Assembly: GCA_902465425.1 (NCBI GenBank)
Contig: CABQNA010000055.1
Coordinates: 1 to 8,359, forward strand
Direction of reading: 5' to 3'
Length of the DNA stretch: 8,359 nt
Source: an uncultured Collinsella sp.
GTDB lineage: Bacteria; Actinomycetota; Coriobacteriia; Coriobacteriales; Coriobacteriaceae
The notes below the pieces were generated by a model. That model was not told where the DNA came from and ran no database searches. It saw only the letters and a program-made list of their open reading frames with translations. The translations under genes were made by a program, and so were the position numbers. Each line of letters opens with the position of its first letter. Position 1 is the first letter of the stretch. Below are positions 1-5,746 of this stretch, piece by piece.

Positions 1-20
1 CTGTAGAGCAGCAAACTTAA

Positions 21-76
21 CCCCTGTGCCGCCCGGCCCGGGAATCCGCCCACGCGCACAGAAGGGGATTCCTTTT
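21..76 (+). terminator. Terminator-like leader structure before the rpsL promoter
   Basis: GGAATCC (41-47) is complementary to GGATTCC (66-72), and the second arm is followed at once by TTTTGTGT, as in an intrinsic terminator, although the loop is long (18 nt). A competing stem pairs CTGTGC (24-29) with GCACAG (56-61), extended by CCC (21-23) and GGG (64-66) across an AA bulge. The two stems interlock and cannot both form as a simple fold. The likely job is to end transcription from a gene left of the window. In many bacteria that gene is rpoC, but it is not visible here. Confidence 0.45.
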
Positions 77-131
77 GTGTAGGCTTTGCGGAAATATGGC
101 TATTTTAGGATACGCCCGGCGGCGTGGTCTG

Positions 132-160
132 TTGACGGCACAGCTAACGCCACGTATCCT
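132..160 (+). promoter_or_regulatory. Promoter of the rpsL-rpsG-fusA-rpsJ operon
   Basis: A -35 box TTGACG (132-137) and a -10 box TATCCT (155-160) are separated by exactly 17 nt, a good match to the housekeeping sigma consensus. Transcription would start near 167, leaving a leader of about 87 nt before the rpsL start. The leader contains a small GGGG/CCCC hairpin (182-185 with 193-196). It is the best promoter candidate in the 253 bases before rpsL and it lies downstream of the terminator-like structure, as expected for an independent operon promoter. Confidence 0.7.
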
Positions 161-253
161 ATCGAACTGCGTGTTTCGTAGGGGGATGCTGACCCCTCGA
201 TTCAAGCCGTTGCACTTTACAGAAAGCTGGAATCATTCGAGAAGGAGTACGCT

Positions 254-631
254 TTGCCTACTATTAACCAGCTGGTTCGCCAGGGCCGTCGTTCCGTGCC
301 CAAGAAGTCCAAGAACGCTGCTCTGCAGCACAACTCCCAGAAGCGCGGCGTGTGCACCCGCGTCTTCACCACGAGCCCCAAGAAGCCGAACTCGGCTCTT
401 CGTAAGGTTGCCCGTGTTCGCCTTGTCAACGGCATCGAAGTTACTGCTTACATCCCGGGTGAGGGCCACAACCTGCAGGAGCACTCCATCGTGCTCGTCC
501 GCGGCGGTCGTGTCCGTGACCTCCCTGGTGTCCGTTATCACGTCATCCGTGGCGCCTACGACGCTGCTCCGGTCCAGAACCGTATGCAGGCCCGTTCCAA
601 GTACGGTGCTAAGCGCCCCAAGGCTAAATAA
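254..631 (+). CDS. rpsL: 30S ribosomal protein S12
   Basis: Small-subunit protein of the decoding centre that helps monitor codon-anticodon pairing; the classic target of streptomycin-resistance mutations. The 125-residue product is full length and shows the family blocks QKRGVCTRV (29-37), PKKPNSALRKV (42-52), GEGHNLQEHS (69-78) and GVRYHVIRG. The start is TTG, chosen because the product then begins MPTINQL like other S12 proteins and AAGGAG (242-247) sits 6 nt upstream. Lys43, the main streptomycin-contact lysine, is present, but position 88 is Arg (codon 515-517) in GGRVRDLPG, where most S12 proteins I know have Lys. First gene of the operon; 73 nt separate it from rpsG. Confidence 0.98.
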   Translation: MPTINQLVRQGRRSVPKKSKNAALQHNSQKRGVCTRVFTTSPKKPNSALRKVARVRLVNGIEVTAYIPGEGHNLQEHSIVLVRGGRVRDLPGVRYHVIRGAYDAAPVQNRMQARSKYGAKRPKAK

Positions 632-660
632 GCCAGATAACGTTTTGATACTTTCGCCGT

Positions 661-680
661 GTGCCGCCTAAGCGCCGCAC
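661..680 (+). promoter_or_regulatory. Hairpin in the rpsL-rpsG gap, possible S7 control site
   Basis: Within the 73-nt gap, 661-667 pairs with 674-680 (seven positions, one C-C mismatch at 665/676) around a six-base loop CTAAGC. It lies 11 nt before the rpsG Shine-Dalgarno AAGGAG (692-697). In E. coli, S7 binds the rpsL-rpsG intercistronic RNA and represses its own operon. Position fits such a role, but I see no clear match to the E. coli site, so function is inference. Confidence 0.3.
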
Positions 681-704
681 GGTAGACACTTAAGGAGATT
701 TCAC

Positions 705-1178
705 ATGCCGCGTCGTGCAGCAGCTAATCGTCGTGAGGTTCAGCCTGACGCCGTTTACAACAACCGCCTGGTGACTCAGCTCATCAACAAGGTCCTTCTT
801 GACGGCAAGAAGGCCACCGCTGAGCGCATCGTTTACACCGCTTTCGAGATCGTTGCCGAGAAGTCCGAGGGTGGCGACGCTCTCGCTACCTTCAAGAAGG
901 CTATGGACAACGTCAAGCCCACGCTCGAGGTTAAGCCCAAGCGTGTCGGTGGCGCTACCTATCAGGTCCCGATGGAGGTCAACTCCCGTCGTTCCACCGC
1001 TCTGGGTATCCGCTGGATCGTCAACTTCTCCCGCGCTCGCAAGGAGAAGACCATGGCCGAGCGTCTCGCCAACGAGATCCTCGACGCTTCCAACGGCCTG
1101 GGCGCTTCCGTCAAGAAGCGTGAGGACGTCTTCAAGATGGCCGAGGCCAACCGCGCGTTCTCTCACTATCGTTGGTAA
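705..1178 (+). CDS. rpsG: 30S ribosomal protein S7
   Basis: Primary 16S rRNA-binding protein that nucleates assembly of the small-subunit head and lies by the E-site tRNA. The 157-residue product is complete and shows the family's N-terminus MPRRAAANRREVQPD, the VKPTLEVKPKRVGGATYQVP stretch (about 70-89), RWIVNFSRARKEKTMAERLANEI and a C-terminal KKREDVFKMAEANRAFSHYRW. ATG at 705 follows AAGGAG (692-697) with 7 nt spacing. Only 19 nt separate it from fusA, so the two are co-transcribed. Nothing unusual in the protein itself. Confidence 0.98.
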   Translation: MPRRAAANRREVQPDAVYNNRLVTQLINKVLLDGKKATAERIVYTAFEIVAEKSEGGDALATFKKAMDNVKPTLEVKPKRVGGATYQVPMEVNSRRSTALGIRWIVNFSRARKEKTMAERLANEILDASNGLGASVKKREDVFKMAEANRAFSHYRW

Positions 1179-1197
1179 GTTAAGGTAAGGAACTAAC

Positions 1198-3297
1198 ATG
1201 GCTAAGCCTAAGTACAAGCTTTCCGATACCCGTAACATCGGCATCATGGCCCACATCGATGCCGGTAAGACCACCACGACCGAGCGTATTCTTTACTACA
1301 CCGGTAAGACCCACAAGATCGGTGAGGTCCATGAGGGCGCTGCCACCATGGACTGGATGGTTCAGGAGCAGGAGCGCGGCGTAACCATTACCTCCGCTGC
1401 TACCACGTGCTTCTGGAACAAGGACGGTAAGGACTACCGCATCCAGATCATCGACACCCCGGGCCACGTTGACTTCACCGCCGAGGTCGAGCGCTGCCTG
1501 CGCGTCCTCGATGGCGCTGTTGCCGTCTTCGACGCTGTTGCCGGCGTTCAGCCCCAGTCTGAGACCGTTTGGCGTCAGGCTTCTACCTTCAACGTCCCCC
1601 GCATCGCCTTCATCAACAAGTATGACCGCGTGGGCGCTGACTTCTTCAACGCTATCGAGACCATGAAGGATCGTCTCGACGCTAACGCCGTGGCCGCTCA
1701 GGTCCCGATGGGCGCCGAGGACAACTTCTGGGGCGTCATTGACCTGGTCACCATGACTGCATGGGACTTCAAGGCCGACGAGAAGGGCATGACCTACCCC
1801 GAGCCGATGGACGAGATCCCGGCTGAGTTTGCCGACATCGCTGCCACCAAGCGCGAGGAGCTCCTTGACGCTGCTGCCAGCTTTGACGACGAGCTCATGG
1901 AGAAGATCCTCATGGAGGAGGACTTCACCGTCGAGGAGCTCAAGGCTGCTCTGCGCAAGGGTGTTCTGGCCAATGAGCTCAACCTCGTCTTCGTCGGCTC
2001 CGCCTACAAGAACAAGGGCGTTCAGGAGCTGCTCGACGCTGTCGTCGACTACCTGCCCAGCCCGCTCGACGTCGAGGCCGTCACCGGTACCGATCCGGAC
2101 ACCGGCGAGGAGATTCAGCGTCATCCTTCCTTCGACGAGCCCTTCTCCGGCCTGGTCTTTAAGATCATGACCGACCCGTTCGTCGGTAAGCTCACCTACG
2201 TCCGCGTTTACTCCGGCCGCGCCGAGTCCGGCTCCTACGTGGTCAACGCTTCCAACGGTCAGCGCGAGCGCCTCGGCCGCATCCTCGAGATGAACGCCGC
2301 CGAGCGTATCGACCGTGACGACGCTGCCGCCGGCGACATCGTCGCTTGCGTCGGCTTCAAGAACTCCACCACCGGTGACACCCTGTGCGCCGAAGGCAAG
2401 GAGATCGTCCTCGAGAAGATCGAGTTCGCTAAGCCCGTTATCGACGTTGCCATCGAGCCCAAGACCAAGGCCGAGCAGGACAAGATGTCCCTGGCTCTGA
2501 CCAAGCTCGCCGAGGAGGACCCGACCTTCCAGGTGTCCACCAACCACGAGACCGGCCAGACCATCATCGCCGGCATGGGCGAGCTGCACCTCGAGATCAT
2601 CGTCGACCGTCTGCTCCGTGAGTTCAAGGTTGACGCTAACGTTGGTAAGCCCCAGGTTGCCTACCGCGAGACCGCTGGTCACGACGTCGAGAAGGCTGAG
2701 GGCAAGTTCGTCCGTCAGTCCGGCGGTCGCGGTCAGTACGGCCACGCTGTCATCAAGCTCGAGAAGATGGAGGAGGGCTTCGGCTACGAGTTCGTCAACG
2801 CTATCGTCGGCGGCGTCGTACCCAAGGAGTACATCCCGTCCATCGACAAGGGCATTCAGGAGGCCCTGAACACCGGTGTTATCGCCGGCTTCCCGGTCCT
2901 CGACGTTAAGGTCACCCTGTTCGACGGTTCTTACCACGAGGTCGACTCCTCCGAGGCCGCCTTCAAGATCGCCGGTTCCATGGCTATCAAGGACGCCCTC
3001 AAGAAGTCTGACCCGCAGCTGCTCGAGCCGATCATGGCTGTCGAGGTCGAGACCCCCGAGCAGTACATGGGCGACGTTATGGGCAACCTCTCCGGTCGCC
3101 GCGGCAAGATCGAGGGCATGGAGGATCGCAAGAACAGCAAGCTCATCCGTGCCAAGGTGCCGCTGGGCGAGATGTTCGGTTACGCTACCGACCTTCGCTC
3201 CCAGACCCAGGGCCGTGCATCCTACACGATGCAGTTCGACTCTTATGAGCCCGCGCCCAAGTCCATCGTGGACGAGGTCATGAGCAAGAACGCCTAA
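1198..3297 (+). CDS. fusA: Translation elongation factor G
   Basis: GTPase that drives translocation of tRNA and mRNA after peptide bond formation and, with RRF, splits ribosomes. The product is 699 residues, normal for EF-G. GTP-binding motifs are in order: AHIDAGKT (18-25), switch I RGVTITSA (60-67), DTPGH (86-90), NKYD (140-143) and a GSA motif near residue 265. Domain II follows from about 300. Domain IV, which enters the A site, carries GGVVPKEYIPSIDKG and DGSYHEVDSSEAA with the conserved tip histidine at His580. Domain V ends with GEMFGYATDLRSQTQGRASYTM. ATG is preceded by AAGGAA (1187-1192). A tuf gene often comes next in this operon, but here rpsJ follows after 60 nt. The gene strand shows extreme codon bias, which opens a long spurious frame on the opposite strand. 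Confidence 0.98.
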   Translation: MAKPKYKLSDTRNIGIMAHIDAGKTTTTERILYYTGKTHKIGEVHEGAATMDWMVQEQERGVTITSAATTCFWNKDGKDYRIQIIDTPGHVDFTAEVERCLRVLDGAVAVFDAVAGVQPQSETVWRQASTFNVPRIAFINKYDRVGADFFNAIETMKDRLDANAVAAQVPMGAEDNFWGVIDLVTMTAWDFKADEKGMTYPEPMDEIPAEFADIAATKREELLDAAASFDDELMEKILMEEDFTVEELKAALRKGVLANELNLVFVGSAYKNKGVQELLDAVVDYLPSPLDVEAVTGTDPDTGEEIQRHPSFDEPFSGLVFKIMTDPFVGKLTYVRVYSGRAESGSYVVNASNGQRERLGRILEMNAAERIDRDDAAAGDIVACVGFKNSTTGDTLCAEGKEIVLEKIEFAKPVIDVAIEPKTKAEQDKMSLALTKLAEEDPTFQVSTNHETGQTIIAGMGELHLEIIVDRLLREFKVDANVGKPQVAYRETAGHDVEKAEGKFVRQSGGRGQYGHAVIKLEKMEEGFGYEFVNAIVGGVVPKEYIPSIDKGIQEALNTGVIAGFPVLDVKVTLFDGSYHEVDSSEAAFKIAGSMAIKDALKKSDPQLLEPIMAVEVETPEQYMGDVMGNLSGRRGKIEGMEDRKNSKLIRAKVPLGEMFGYATDLRSQTQGRASYTMQFDSYEPAPKSIVDEVMSKNA

Positions 3298-3322
3298 GTT
3301 CGAGCTCCCTGTTACGTAATCC

Positions 3323-3339
3323 GCGAGAACATCTCTCGC
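3323..3339 (+). promoter_or_regulatory. Perfect hairpin in the fusA-rpsJ leader
   Basis: GCGAGA (3323-3328) and TCTCGC (3334-3339) form a perfect 6-bp stem with loop ACATC. It ends 7 nt before the rpsJ Shine-Dalgarno GGAGG (3347-3351). The bases after it (ACTCTTTGG) are too poor in T for a firm terminator call. It could act as a weak attenuator, an RNA-processing site or a structure that tunes rpsJ translation; the choice cannot be made from sequence. Confidence 0.4.
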
Positions 3340-3357
3340 ACTCTTTGGAGGTTTAAG

Positions 3358-3666
3358 TTGGCTACCCAGAAGATCCGCATTCGCCTCAAGGGCTATGATC
3401 ACGAGGTCGTCGATCAGTCCGCGAAGCTCATCGTCGAGACCGCTCAGAAGACCGGCGCTCGCGTTTCCGGTCCTGTCCCCCTGCCCACCGAGCGCAACCT
3501 GTACACGGTTATCCGCTCGCCGCACGTGAACAAGGACTCCCGTGAGCAGTTCGAGATGCGCACCCACAAGCGCCTCATCGACATCCTCGACCCCACCTCG
3601 GGCACCGTTGATTCGCTCATGCGTCTCGACCTTCCCGCTGGCGTCGACATCGACATCAAGCTCTAA
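3358..3666 (+). CDS. rpsJ: 30S ribosomal protein S10
   Basis: Small-subunit head protein, also known as NusE, which joins NusB in transcription antitermination complexes. The 102-residue product is the usual length and shows MATQKIRIRLKGYDHEVVDQS at the start, then GPVPLPTERNLYTVIRSPHVNKDSREQFEMRTHKRLIDI, and ends in GVDIDIKL. The start is TTG, set by GGAGG (3347-3351) with 6 nt spacing and by alignment to the family N-terminus. S10 normally opens the S10 operon (rpsJ-rplC-rplD and so on). Here a strong terminator starts about 20 nt after its stop and the next gene is convergent, so it is transcribed as the last gene of the str operon and not with rplC. Confidence 0.98.
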   Translation: MATQKIRIRLKGYDHEVVDQSAKLIVETAQKTGARVSGPVPLPTERNLYTVIRSPHVNKDSREQFEMRTHKRLIDILDPTSGTVDSLMRLDLPAGVDIDIKL

Positions 3667-3685
3667 GCGATATCGCTCATAGCTT

Positions 3686-3728
3686 AAAGGGCCCCGCTGC
3701 CATTACGGTAGCGGGGCCCTTTTGTTTT
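3686..3728 (+). terminator. Strong intrinsic terminator after rpsJ
   Basis: Bases 3688-3701 pair with 3707-3720 in a near-perfect 14-bp GC-rich stem (one G-U pair at 3699/3709) closed by loop ATTAC. The stem is flanked by AAA on the left and followed by TTTTGTTTT (3720-3728). This is a textbook Rho-independent terminator for the translation operon. The A-tract upstream means the stem also has a short T run on the other strand, so it may partly stop transcripts of the convergent birA as well. Confidence 0.95.
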
Positions 3729-3759
3729 GAGTTTAGATTTTGGGATAGCGAATTTGTCT

Positions 3760-3779
3760 GCCGAGCCGACGGCTGCGGC
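3760..3779 (-). terminator. Hairpin just 3' of birA
   Basis: On the minus strand a stem of 4 bp plus 4 bp with a single bulged base and a 3-nt loop begins 3 nt after the birA stop codon (outer arms GCCG and CGGC). No T-tract follows it, so it may protect the mRNA end or be a poor terminator; the rpsJ stem further on could finish the job. Confidence 0.3.
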
Positions 3780-3782
3780 GCC

Positions 3783-4559
3783 CTATTCGCTCAGGGGGCG
3801 CAAGGATGCTTCTTCGAAGTGGAAGACGCACAAGCCGCTCTCGGTCTCAATGCTTGCGCGGCCGCAATCGTCGACCGTTCTAAATATGCCTCGTGCCAGC
3901 TCGTCTCCAGCGGGGGAGCGGGCGATAACGTGCTTCCCGATCCAATTGAGGTGAGCGATATATTCGTCGTGGACGGGCGCGAGCGGACCGGCGTCTTCTT
4001 CCTTGGCGTTGAGGCGCTCTGCCCAGGTATCTACAGCGTCTATAACTGCGTGATAGACCTCATCGAGGAGCATGTCGACGGCGGGAACGCTCTCGTTGAG
4101 GTCCGAGAGGCCAATTGCCGCCAGGCCGCCATCGGGCACCTCTTGGGGCGTGTAGTTTACGTTGACACCAATGCCGCAGACGGCGAAAGGTTTGCCTTCG
4201 TTATCGCGTGCGGCCTCGACCAGAATGCCGCCGAGCTTGCGTCCTCGCGCGACCAGGTCGTTGGGCCATTTAAGGCGAATCTCGTTTGCAAGACCCTGCT
4301 TTTCGAGTGCTTCGAGCACCGCTAGGCCGCTGACGGCGGCAAGACCAGAGTACTTTGCGGGATTAACGCATGGACGCAGGACAATCGAAAGCAATAGGTT
4401 GCCGGCGGTTGAATCCCACTTGTGGCCGCGCCGGCCGCGTCCTGCCGTTTGCGCGCGGGCGGCAAGTCCTGTGCCGTGCGGCGCACCCTGTTTTCCTGCC
4501 TCGAGCAGGTCATCGTTGGTCGATCCGGTTACGTCGACAATCGTTAATTGGGCATCCAT
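3783..4559 (-). CDS. birA: Biotin--[acetyl-CoA-carboxylase] ligase, no DNA-binding domain
   Basis: Activates biotin with ATP to biotinyl-AMP and attaches it to the carrier lysine of biotin enzymes, chiefly the AccB subunit of acetyl-CoA carboxylase. The 258-residue protein holds the catalytic domain from its first residues: STNDD (13-17), biotinyl-AMP loop GRGRRG (40-45), KWPND (97-101), then RKLGGILVE (107-115) with the expected catalytic Lys108, then GIGVNVN. A small C-terminal cap domain follows. The helix-turn-helix region that makes E. coli BirA a repressor is absent, so this is a group I ligase that should not itself bind DNA. ATG at 4559 is supported by minus-strand AGGAGGT (4576-4570). 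It is divergent from the fatty-acid genes that need AccB, and convergent with rpsJ. Confidence 0.95.
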   Translation of the reverse strand: MDAQLTIVDVTGSTNDDLLEAGKQGAPHGTGLAARAQTAGRGRRGHKWDSTAGNLLLSIVLRPCVNPAKYSGLAAVSGLAVLEALEKQGLANEIRLKWPNDLVARGRKLGGILVEAARDNEGKPFAVCGIGVNVNYTPQEVPDGGLAAIGLSDLNESVPAVDMLLDEVYHAVIDAVDTWAERLNAKEEDAGPLAPVHDEYIAHLNWIGKHVIARSPAGDELARGIFRTVDDCGRASIETESGLCVFHFEEASLRPLSE

Positions 4560-4601
4560 AGCGGCTGCTACCTCCTAAGTTAATAAGGCAATCGCGCAAT
4601 G

Positions 4602-4619
4602 GTGTCGAGAGATAGACAC
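4602..4619. repeat. Inverted repeat GTGTC-N8-GACAC in the birA/fabH spacer
   Basis: GTGTC (4602-4606) and GACAC (4615-4619) form a dyad with an 8-base AT-leaning centre, 43 bp upstream of the birA start. It may be a binding site for a dimeric regulator of birA or chance. It does not resemble the two 16-bp dyads nearer to fabH. Confidence 0.3.
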
Positions 4620-4653
4620 AATGTGAAGCCTTTGTTGCATTTGGACAATTTAA

Positions 4654-4669
4654 TGTTAACACGTTAACA
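4654..4669. promoter_or_regulatory. fabH operator box 1 (candidate)
   Basis: TGTTAAC and GTTAACA form a perfect 7+7 bp inverted repeat around a two-base centre AC. It is repeated nearly exactly at 4702-4717 (14 of 16 bases). It covers the -35 area of the likely fabH promoter. Size and symmetry fit a dimeric helix-turn-helix repressor. The regulator is not encoded in this window, and BirA here lacks a DNA-binding domain, so it is not the obvious candidate. Confidence 0.65.
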
Positions 4670-4690
4670 ACGACTAAAATGCGTTATCCT
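4664..4690 (+). promoter_or_regulatory. Likely fabH operon promoter
   Basis: TATCCT (4685-4690) is the same -10 hexamer as in the rpsL promoter. The best -35 is TTAACA (4664-4669), inside operator box 1, with a short 15-nt spacer. An alternative -10 is TAAAAT (4675-4680), which has no good -35 at 16-18 nt. Either choice places the start at about 4687-4697, between the two operator boxes. A weak core promoter under regulation is plausible; the exact start is unsure. Confidence 0.45.
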
Positions 4691-4701
4691 CTCTTGGTCG
4701 A

Positions 4702-4717
4702 TGTAAACACGTCAACA
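4702..4717. promoter_or_regulatory. fabH operator box 2 (candidate)
   Basis: TGTAAACACGTCAACA matches box 1 at 14 of 16 positions and keeps the same central ACACGT core; its own dyad is imperfect (5 of 7 arm positions pair). It starts 48 bp after box 1 and ends 4 nt before the fabH Shine-Dalgarno AAAGGAGGT (4722-4730), in the early transcribed region. A bound protein here would block the polymerase, and the pair could also allow cooperative binding. Confidence 0.6.
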
Positions 4718-4735
4718 ACTCAAAGGAGGTTAGTG

Positions 4736-5695
4736 ATGGGTTTCACGATTCTTGGAACAGGCTCGGCGCTTCCTGAACGCAGTGTTTCCAATGACGAGCT
4801 GTCTGAGTTCCTCGATACCTCGGATGAGTGGATTTTTACCCGCACAGGTATCAAGAGCCGCCACGTCTGTACCACCGAGTCACTTGACGACCTTGCCGTA
4901 GCGGCGAGCGAGCGGGCACTCCAGGTGTCCGGAATCGACGCGAGCCAGCTGGATCTGATCGTCTGCTCGACGACGACGGGTGACCACCTTGTTCCCGCCG
5001 AGGCGTGTGCCGTTGCTGAGCGACTAGGCGCGGCGTGCCCTGCCTTCGATGTCTCGGCGGCCTGCGCCGGCTTCGTGTTTGCGCTCGATGTCGCCGAGGG
5101 CTATATCGAGCGCGGTCGCGCCAGGCACGTGCTGGTCGTTGCGGCCGAGCAGATGACGCGCGCGCTCGATTGGACCGACCGCGCCACGTGCGTGCTCTTT
5201 GGCGATGGCGCGGGTGCTGCGGTCATAGAGGCTGGGGGAGAGAATCCCCTCGCTGTCGAGCTTTCGACCGCACCCGATGTCGAGACGTTGCGCGTTCCCG
5301 GGCTGGATGGCACCTCGCCATTCAAGGTTCCTTCGGACCGCCAGAGTGTGCTTTCCATGAACGGCCGTCGCGTGTTCAAGTTTGGTGTCAATGCCATCTG
5401 CGACACGGTCAACAAGCTCGCCTGCGACGCGAGCATCGCGGTCGAGGACATCGACCACTTTGTATTCCATCAGGCTAACGAACGAATCCTGAGTCAGGCG
5501 GTCAAGCGCCTCGGCGTGCCAGACGAGCGAGTGGTTCGAACGCTGCGGGAGACCGGCAACATTTCGAGCGCCTGCATTCCCTTTGCGCTTGACCGGCTGG
5601 CAAGTACCGACGCACTGAATGCAGGCGACACCATCGCCCTCGTTGGATTTGGCGCCGGTCTGGATATAGGTGGCTATCTGCTTCGTTGGAAGTAG
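4736..5695 (+). CDS. fabH: 3-oxoacyl-[acyl-carrier-protein] synthase III
   Basis: Condenses an acyl-CoA primer with malonyl-ACP to start fatty-acid chains. I chose ATG 4736 because AAAGGAGGT (4722-4730) is well spaced and the product then begins MGFTILGTGSALPE, as FabH proteins do. A longer in-frame start at 4679 would begin upstream of operator box 2 and lacks a ribosome site; GTG 4733 is one codon earlier and cannot be excluded. The 319-residue protein is typical in length. The catalytic triad is visible: Cys110 in SAACAGF, His245 in FHQANERI and Asn275 in ETGNISSA. The thiolase-fold motif CVLFGDGAGAAV (152-163) is intact. First gene of the fab cluster; acpP follows after 51 nt. Primer choice (straight or branched) cannot be read from sequence alone. 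Confidence 0.96.
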   Translation: MGFTILGTGSALPERSVSNDELSEFLDTSDEWIFTRTGIKSRHVCTTESLDDLAVAASERALQVSGIDASQLDLIVCSTTTGDHLVPAEACAVAERLGAACPAFDVSAACAGFVFALDVAEGYIERGRARHVLVVAAEQMTRALDWTDRATCVLFGDGAGAAVIEAGGENPLAVELSTAPDVETLRVPGLDGTSPFKVPSDRQSVLSMNGRRVFKFGVNAICDTVNKLACDASIAVEDIDHFVFHQANERILSQAVKRLGVPDERVVRTLRETGNISSACIPFALDRLASTDALNAGDTIALVGFGAGLDIGGYLLRWK

Positions 5696-5746
5696 TCGCA
5701 CACAGGAAATAAAAACGCCCTAGGGCACAACCAAAGGAGAACTACC

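Noticed and set aside
1..20. Possible last codons of an upstream gene, reading V-E-Q-Q-T then TAA at 18-20
   Set aside because: Another frame also stops at once (TAG at 4-6), and five codons are too few to identify rpoC or any gene, though a terminator-like structure follows.
75..671. A 198-codon plus-strand frame over the promoter and rpsL
   Set aside because: It covers rpsL in another frame, crosses the promoter and gives a Ser/Arg/Thr-rich product of no family.
690..1277. A 195-codon minus-strand frame over rpsG
   Set aside because: Same antisense shadow effect; no ribosome site or family motif.
1615..1626. EF-G G4 motif reads NKYD rather than the common NKMD
   Set aside because: The third position of NKxD is variable and the key Asn, Lys and Asp are present.
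1180..3567. A 795-codon open frame on the minus strand spanning all of fusA and most of rpsJ
   Set aside because: It is opposite two unmistakable conserved genes, and its Val/Leu/Gly/Asp-rich repetitive product is what strong codon bias on the coding strand yields in antisense. No domain is recognisable.
3666..3677. 12-bp palindrome AGCGATATCGCT just after the rpsJ stop
   Set aside because: No spacer for a loop and no repeat elsewhere; the adjacent strong terminator explains this gap.
3783..4559. BirA as a biotin-sensing repressor acting on the GTTAAC boxes
   Set aside because: The protein starts at its catalytic domain and has no helix-turn-helix, and known biotin operators have arms split by about 15 bp, not 2.
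4580..4608. Minus-strand promoter for birA: TCGACA and TATTAA with 17-nt spacing
   Set aside because: The hexamers fit fairly well, but the transcript would start near 4573, inside the birA Shine-Dalgarno (4570-4576), so it could not serve the annotated start well.
5717..5726. Perfect 10-bp palindrome GCCCTAGGGC between fabH and acpP
   Set aside because: It has no loop to form a good hairpin and no second copy, and short GC-rich palindromes are common by chance here.
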